DNA of 64,000 nt from Isoetes taiwanensis (Eukaryota > Streptophyta > Lycopodiopsida > Isoetales > Isoetaceae): positions 3,174,561 to 3,238,560 of the forward strand of contig JAJEKV010000092.1 of the NCBI GenBank assembly GCA_021234155.1, in the 5' to 3' direction. Shown here in pieces: positions 58,672-64,000 of the stretch (its first letter is position 1; each line of letters begins with the position of its first letter). The notes under the pieces are model-generated. The model was not told where the DNA came from and ran no database searches. It worked only from the letters and a program-made list of their open reading frames with translations. Made by a program: the position numbers and the translations under genes.

Positions 58672-59400
58672 TGATACAACGAAGTACTCTTCAGACAAAT
58701 TCAATAACTAAAAGCAAAAGAAAAACTTCCCCTCAATCTTTAGAAGGTTTAGACCACCCAACCGGGTTCGGGCTTTACTACAGGAAATCGTTATCCTGCT
58801 GGCACCACAGACTGGATTACAGTCTTAAGAGAATTCAGAAAACCAGACTCTAGCTAGGAAGACTTTAGCAAGGCAAGGAGATCACTCAATCAAGCAACCG
58901 GATTCTTCTGCCTCAGCATCTTGGGATCTTTTCCCTGTAACTAGATAATTTCGGATGGATAAACGGATATTTTAAAATAGACGAACCCAGCCTACATAAG
59001 CAGCCGACTTCTTGATACATGCTTGGAGCATGCCTGGGAAAATGGCAGCTTTGATTCTTCCTCTTCTGGGCGGAATCTGGAAGCATCTGGGCATGGACAC
59101 GACTATCAAACCAGATGAAACCCTAAGTCTCTCTGAAACCCTAGAGTGCATATGCACGATGGTTGCATGTGTTCTCCCTTTTTTTTTCTTCCTTATTTCT
59201 TTTTTTTTTTTTTCCGTTTTTCCAAAAAGTGGGCTTTTGTTGTAAGCCCTTCGATCTTGTCTTTTTAAAGAGGGCTTTTGTTGTAAGCCCTTTGATCTTG
59301 ACCATTAAGAAGGGCCAAATAAAAAAGGGCGCAAGTTGCATGCAAATACTTGGTGCGCTCTAGATGTACCAATTAGTACACCTTATGCAATACGCCCACC
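58672..59400 (-). repeat. Putative LTR upstream of the PBS
   Basis: On the minus strand the segment ends in CTTCGTTGTATCA just before the PBS, as a 5' LTR should. The distal (upstream) border is not clear; 59400 is a guess. No partner LTR was found to the left in the window. Near 59229-59300 a unit of about 48 bp (GGGCTTTTGTTGTAAGCCCT) is duplicated. Confidence 0.5.
59229..59302. repeat. Tandem duplication with hairpin core
   Basis: GGGCTTTTGTTGTAAGCCCT followed by T(C/T)GATCTTG occurs twice. The core is an inverted repeat (GGGCTT...AAGCCC). Confidence 0.75.
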
Positions 59401-61606
59401 AAATCATATGAAAACCTTAGAGAAAACTGTATAAAAGTACAAAAAAAACCCCCTGTTATTATGCTACATATTAAGTTAGCTACTTCGACATGGTTAGGAT
59501 GTATGTGCAATCTCGGCAAGGGTATGACCTAGGCACATGCAGTAAATATATAATTCACATGTCATGGTCTTTGCAATGCATCAGTGTTATCTTGGCATTT
59601 TGATATCTCTTGAATTCTCCAGGGTTAGGCTTCTAGGTTCAGTGGTCTGGGTTGTTTCGGTATATTCATGCTTATACATTCTCTGTATTCTTGTACTATG
59701 TGACACCGGGTGTAGTTTCCCTGGCAAAGATGCTGCATCAACTCTTTGACCAATGTAGAGGTTCTCCAGTGCCAGAGATGGGCTAGAACAATATGTGCAT
59801 ACGAGATTCACCCCATCACCCCTGCTACAGGACTTGGAATGTAAGCTGGCTGGGATTTCAATGACTAATATTGTTGCTTCCTTATCGCTTGCTTTCCCTT
59901 ATCGCTTGCTTTCCCTTATCGTGAAATTGTGTCCATTGACTTACATAATATTCCCACATATATTCTGCTTCATTCTCCACCATCCAATAAATCCGTGATG
60001 GGGTCAAACTCCATTTTCCACCTCGGCATATGATTCTCTAACCATTGTAGCTAGTCAATGTGGAGGTCAAACTAATTATCATCGTGTTAGCATTGAATGA
60101 CAGCTTCACTTTCACAAATCAATTTTTGAGAGGATTTGAACCCCCTGTCACCATGAAGCTTGAAAGTGCACTTCATAATAGCAGTACATATAACAACATC
60201 ACATATAAGGTATGATGAATGGTGAAGCCCTACTGGACATGCGGGTCTGTTCTATTCCATAGCTCCTGCTAGCAGATGAAATGCAATTTCCATTCGAAAT
60301 TACGAAATCCATATGTTCAATGCCATCTGCTTGATCTCTGCAGATCGGCTGCCATGATAACCATGAAAGTAAACTAAGCAGGTAAAATAATATAAAACAA
60401 AAATGCCCAGTATGAAAACCTCACTAAGCCATACTTAAAGCATAAAGAAAATCCTAATTATATATATTTCACTCCAAGGTCCTTCAAGCCCTTTCATCTC
60501 ACAAGAAAAGGCTTATAAACAACTCCTAAATCCAAAGACTATTCTGCCATCTCTGAATCCAACGAAAATAAAAAATCAAAAACAAAAAACAAAAACTTAA
60601 GCTCAACATGGTCTGCAAAATTCATCTTCAGATCATGAAAAGATCGAGACAAAGATAGAATTCAAGCGAATCAACCACTGAGCTTCCAATTTAAAAAAAT
60701 CAAATTAGAAAGGAAAGGAAAATAAGAAAGATTGCTTTATAGAGAGAAATACAAACAGAGCAAGAACTATTTGGGTTAAGCATCACTAACTATTTGGGTT
60801 AAGCATCACTAACGCTCCCTTGATTGGCTTCGTCTCCACAAAAAAAGCCAATGGATCATTTTGCAAAGACCCAACATCACGATCACCACAGAACCCTGTT
60901 GCCATCATCCTGCCCCTGTTACACTTAATCTAAATCATGAAAATCCTTAAATAACAATATGCCACATTATCTTTTTTTAGCATCTCCATGTGACCTTTTT
61001 TCTAACAACTAAAAAATCAACTTTCATAAACGCATCTCTTTGGGTCAAACCAGCCCATCCACCATCAGCATCATACGATAATATCTACCAATACACCCTC
61101 CATAACCATTCACAATCTTATGTAGCACGGTACGCTTTTCACAATTTCGAAACCCTATTGTAACTATGCCATCTACAACTTTGAGCAAATGTAAGAAGTA
61201 ACCGACGGTCTATATTCACACAAATGGTGCCCTAAAGACAAACCATGACAATTAATCTCCCCATAGCCAACCCATGAAGATCGCGAGCCCAGAACTCAAT
61301 ATTAGTAGGCATAAACGGGCTATAAAGTATGCAGAGTAGTTGTAGTATTTGGCATGGCAATGGTGCTTTAGATGCTTATTTTGCGCATATATAAACAGAA
61401 TAAGAAAATATGCCAAAACGCAAAACCATAGCCAATAACGTGGTGAAACGAATCCAAAGACGCCACTTTGAGTTGTTAAATTGACCGTTCAAAAATAGAC
61501 GCTGGATCTAAGCCGTTGAAGCCACATGTGAAGGTTCTAGTAGCCGGGCGCCGTGATCAGCCCACCCTAATTCTCTGCTTTTGGCTGATCCTTTGTTGCA
61601 GCGGCC
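59400..61606. other. 2.2 kb without recognised gene; ATP synthase g upstream region
   Basis: Contains small tandem duplications: CCCTTATCGCTTGCTTTC (about 59880-59925) and a 25-bp unit AACTATTTGGGTTAAGCATCA... (about 60765-60815). No coding similarity. The promoter of the next gene should lie just before 61607, but no TATA box stands out. Confidence 0.5.
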
Positions 61607-62647
61607 ATGGCCAATATGCTCAAGCAACTCCGGGAGAAATCGGTTGTGGCTTCGCAGTTCTTGTGCAAACATGGCAGCGCTTATTATAAGCAGACAATGG
61701 AGCAGAACAAGCATCACATTGTTGATCCCCCAACCGTGGAGACTTGCCAAGATCTTTCGAAGAAGCTCTTCTTTACCCGTCTCGCCAGGTTTGCAGTTCT
61801 CTTGTATTGCATTGCATTTTGTCTTAGTATGTTAACAGGGTTATCTTTTCTCTCTTATTTCTTGATTCTGTGCTTCCTATTGGCTTTTTTTTTAGGGTGT
61901 GAACATTGTCTTGACCTGTCATTTTGCTTCTCTTTTGTTATCATGATTTAGTCTACGCAGTATTGTGTATCACCATCCAAGAGGTTCTTGGCATTGTCTA
62001 TTGCCATCACTTCTTAGCGTAGATACTACTGCCATCATTCGAGATTCTGGGTTTTCTGTTTGTGTTTTGTATATGATGATACCTTATCAATGAGTAGTTG
62101 CCTGGATGGGAATAATCATGGGGACATATCATGAAACTGGAATACTTTAACTGCATTATATTTGGAAAGATATTCATATCAACCGATTTTCTTCTACCTT
62201 TTTTTATTTGATTTTTTTACAAAGTATGGTTAGCAACAACTATTTAGATTCCTAAAAGGATAGCTGCCTTGTGTTATGGAGATATTTCATTGTTTAAGCA
62301 AAATACTAGCAGCAAATGTTCAGGCATTATTAAAATTATTTTTAGATTGCTGTAATGTACAAGAAGGTGTCAATTTATTGTGATGCCCTTGTTTTATGCA
62401 AATTAATGGTTTTTTTCTCTAGGTTTTCTTCATAACTTATAATCTGTAAATTCGTGGTTGTAGTATTCCTGGACGTGTAGAGACCTTTCGAAAGGAAGTT
62501 GATTTTCTGAAGAATAAAATCAGAAATCGGCAAGACTTGAAGATTGAAGAGCTTGGAGTAGGCGCTTTGTTTTTAGGGGAATTGTATTGCTGGGTGTGTG
62601 TGGGCGAGATAGTTGGGCGCGGCTCTTTCCTTGGCTACAATATATGA
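61607..62647 (+). CDS. Mitochondrial F1Fo ATP synthase subunit g
   Basis: Two exons, 61607-61788 and 62464-62647, joined by a GT..AG intron of 675 bp, give 121 residues. The start is MANMLKQLREKSVVASQFLC, followed by KHGSAYYKQTMEQNKHHIVD and PPTVETCQDLSKKLFFTRLA. After the intron: SIPGRVETFRKEVDFLKNKI, then LGELYCWVCVGEIVGRGSFL, ending GYNI. This matches the plant ATP synthase subunit g family in length and in the PPTVE, FFTRLA, IPGR and GEIVGRG blocks. The subunit sits in the membrane part of complex V and helps form dimers that curve cristae. The C-terminal segment is the single membrane helix with its GxxxG-type face (VGEIVGRG). The intron splits the A-S pair after FTRL, in phase 2. Confidence 0.95.
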
Positions 62648-63300
62648 GTGTACCCTTCATATTCTATGGTGCAAATAATTTTGGCCTGGCAAAACAGACA
62701 TCAGCAAGGGATGCGTTGATGGCAGAAGTATTTTTGCTGATTCTTTCTGATCAATTTTTTAATTCCATCAGTTTTAAAATTTGCAGTTCATGGATGAGCT
62801 AATAAATAAATTGGAACAACTTAGTCAGTGGCACGTTGAGCAAGAGAACATGTACTGCCTAAAAGTCTACACGTCTTTCCTGTTAAAATGGTTAGACTTG
62901 AAAAGAAATATGGCGCAGTGTCTTGTGAAGCAGACATCCACTTCATTTTCTTTTACTGATGGAAGTTTTACAAGTGTCATGGTCTCCCAAGAGGTGTGAC
63001 ATGCTAGTTGAATGAAATCGTTATTCTTTCCCGTAAGTATAATGTTATTCGTAGGTTAGGGTGGTTTCCCATGAAATTACAGACCAAAAATTTCTTGCAA
63101 GTTACCTACTCTCCCCATTTCATGAAAACCTATATCTGGAACGAAACTGAACCTATCTGGAACGAATCTGAGCTGATCTGAGCACGACAGATCTTTTGAT
63201 GCAAATCTGAGCGGGTGGACAGAAATAAGAAAATAAGGTCCAAAACTTTGGACACTCAGAAATGATGATAAATTAAATATGATGATGCAATAAATCTCGT
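62648..63300 (+). other. 3' flank of ATP synthase g
   Basis: A 73-codon frame at 62781-62999 (MQFMDELINKLEQLSQWHVE...) begins 134 bp after the stop. It matches nothing I recognise and may be 3' UTR or an unrelated exon. Confidence 0.35.
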
Positions 63301-63309
63301 CCATGTTTT

Positions 63310-63780
63310 AGACCAAGCTCCTCAAGTCAGCTGAGGTCTCCATGTACTAAACCTTCGCTCCTCAAGTTGAGGTGAAATCTTGCTTTCCCATGGACGGACG
63401 GACCTGGATGAGGTCAGACCCAGGTCCAAAAGTAAAGTAATCGTCGGGATTACTCATGGGAACGTAGCCTAAACGTCAGCTCCTCAAGGTGAGGCCTTGA
63501 CGAGAACGTGCCAAACTGGGGCCGCCTCAATTTGAGCTCCTCAAGGTGAGGCCTTGACGAGAACATGCCAAACTGGGGCTGCCTTAAGTTGAGGTATTCA
63601 GGGAAGGTGCTAAACCTCAAGTTGAGGTCTTCTTGTGAACGTGCCAAAATGGGGCGTCATCAAGTTGAGGTGTTCAGGGACGGATCTAAAGCTTGCCAAA
63701 ACGGGGCCTCCTCAAGTTGAGGTCTTCATGGAAGGTTCTAAAGCTTAGCTCCTCGAGGTGAGTTCTGCACGGCCATATGC
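63310..63780. repeat. Diverged tandem array, TCAAG(T/G)TGAGG units
   Basis: About 8 units of 50-65 bp containing GCTCCTCAAGGTGAGG or CTCAAGTTGAGGTCTTC and GTGCCAAACTGGGGC. Adjacent units at about 63475-63540 and 63535-63600 are nearly identical. A minus-strand frame reads it as peptide repeats (HLEELKLRRPQFGTFSSRP), which is incidental. Confidence 0.8.
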
Positions 63781-64000
63781 CAAGGGAACATAGGAACATG
63801 ACAAATTGGGGCCAAACTCCAAAGAACTTCCCAGTTTGATCTCTATGGAAACTATCCTTAGTGTATTCCCAAAATGCATAATGACTTTTGGGCTAGCAAA
63901 TCATACAAGGAGGCCTCGAGAAAATATTGTAATTAGTTGGAATTTAAGAGGAATCAAACGTCCCTCAAGAGGAAAATACACTAATTATTCTCTCTCTCTA

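Noticed and set aside
63450-63647. Peptide with repeated EELKLRRPQFG units, similar to a repeat protein
   Set aside because: It follows the tandem DNA array exactly, and the units vary by indels that break the frame.

Overview
The window is nuclear DNA from a land plant with a large, repeat-rich genome. Evidence: intron-containing plant-type genes (a RAD21/SYN cohesin kleisin, the plant-type subunit g of mitochondrial ATP synthase, a Mut7-C RNase-domain gene), chromovirus and Tat-like Ty3/gypsy elements, a CACTA transposon, LINEs and tRNA-iMet primer-binding sites. The lineage cannot be fixed from sequence alone. A fern or gymnosperm would fit the repeat load, but that is inference.

Layout. 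0-1.35 kb: 3' exons of a Mut7-C gene (+). 1.6-6.8 kb: relics, namely a short-LTR element with an iMet PBS, a degenerate GATTCC-type array and a minus-strand LINE tail. 6.84-10.05 kb: a complete 14-exon RAD21/SYN gene (-), 719 codons plus stop by my splice model. 10.7-11.4 kb: a gene relic that may come from an SBP-box gene.

11.685-49.009 kb is one nested retrotransposon complex. The host is a minus-strand chromodomain Ty3/gypsy element with LTRs of about 1.55 kb and flanking CTAAAC duplications. Three elements sit inside it, each with its own target-site duplication: (1) a non-coding LTR element at 12366-16917 inside the 3' LTR (TSD ATGGT, LTRs differing at 2 of 448 sites); (2) a CACTA transposon at 21907-27357 inside gag-pol (TSD TCT; conceptual removal keeps the frame open); (3) a plus-strand Tat-like gypsy at 29241-43625 in tandem form, LTR-internal-LTR-internal-LTR, bounded by a single GGTCT duplication. 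Both internal units carry an extra RNase H domain between protease and reverse transcriptase, which differs from the usual Tat order.

49-59.4 kb holds LINE remains, a MITE-like inverted repeat, a perfect 116-bp inverted repeat, and an LTR/PBS followed by an unusual open frame with a possible ParB/sulfiredoxin-like motif. 61.6-62.65 kb: a complete two-exon ATP synthase subunit g gene (+). The right end carries a diverged tandem array.

A cross-cutting observation: between about 25 and 49 kb, repeat copies differ from each other again and again at CAG/CTG trinucleotides (CTG read as CTTTG, CAG as CGG). Mutation does not readily explain this. It looks like a consensus-calling artefact, perhaps linked to CHG methylation, so many frameshifts in that interval may not be real.
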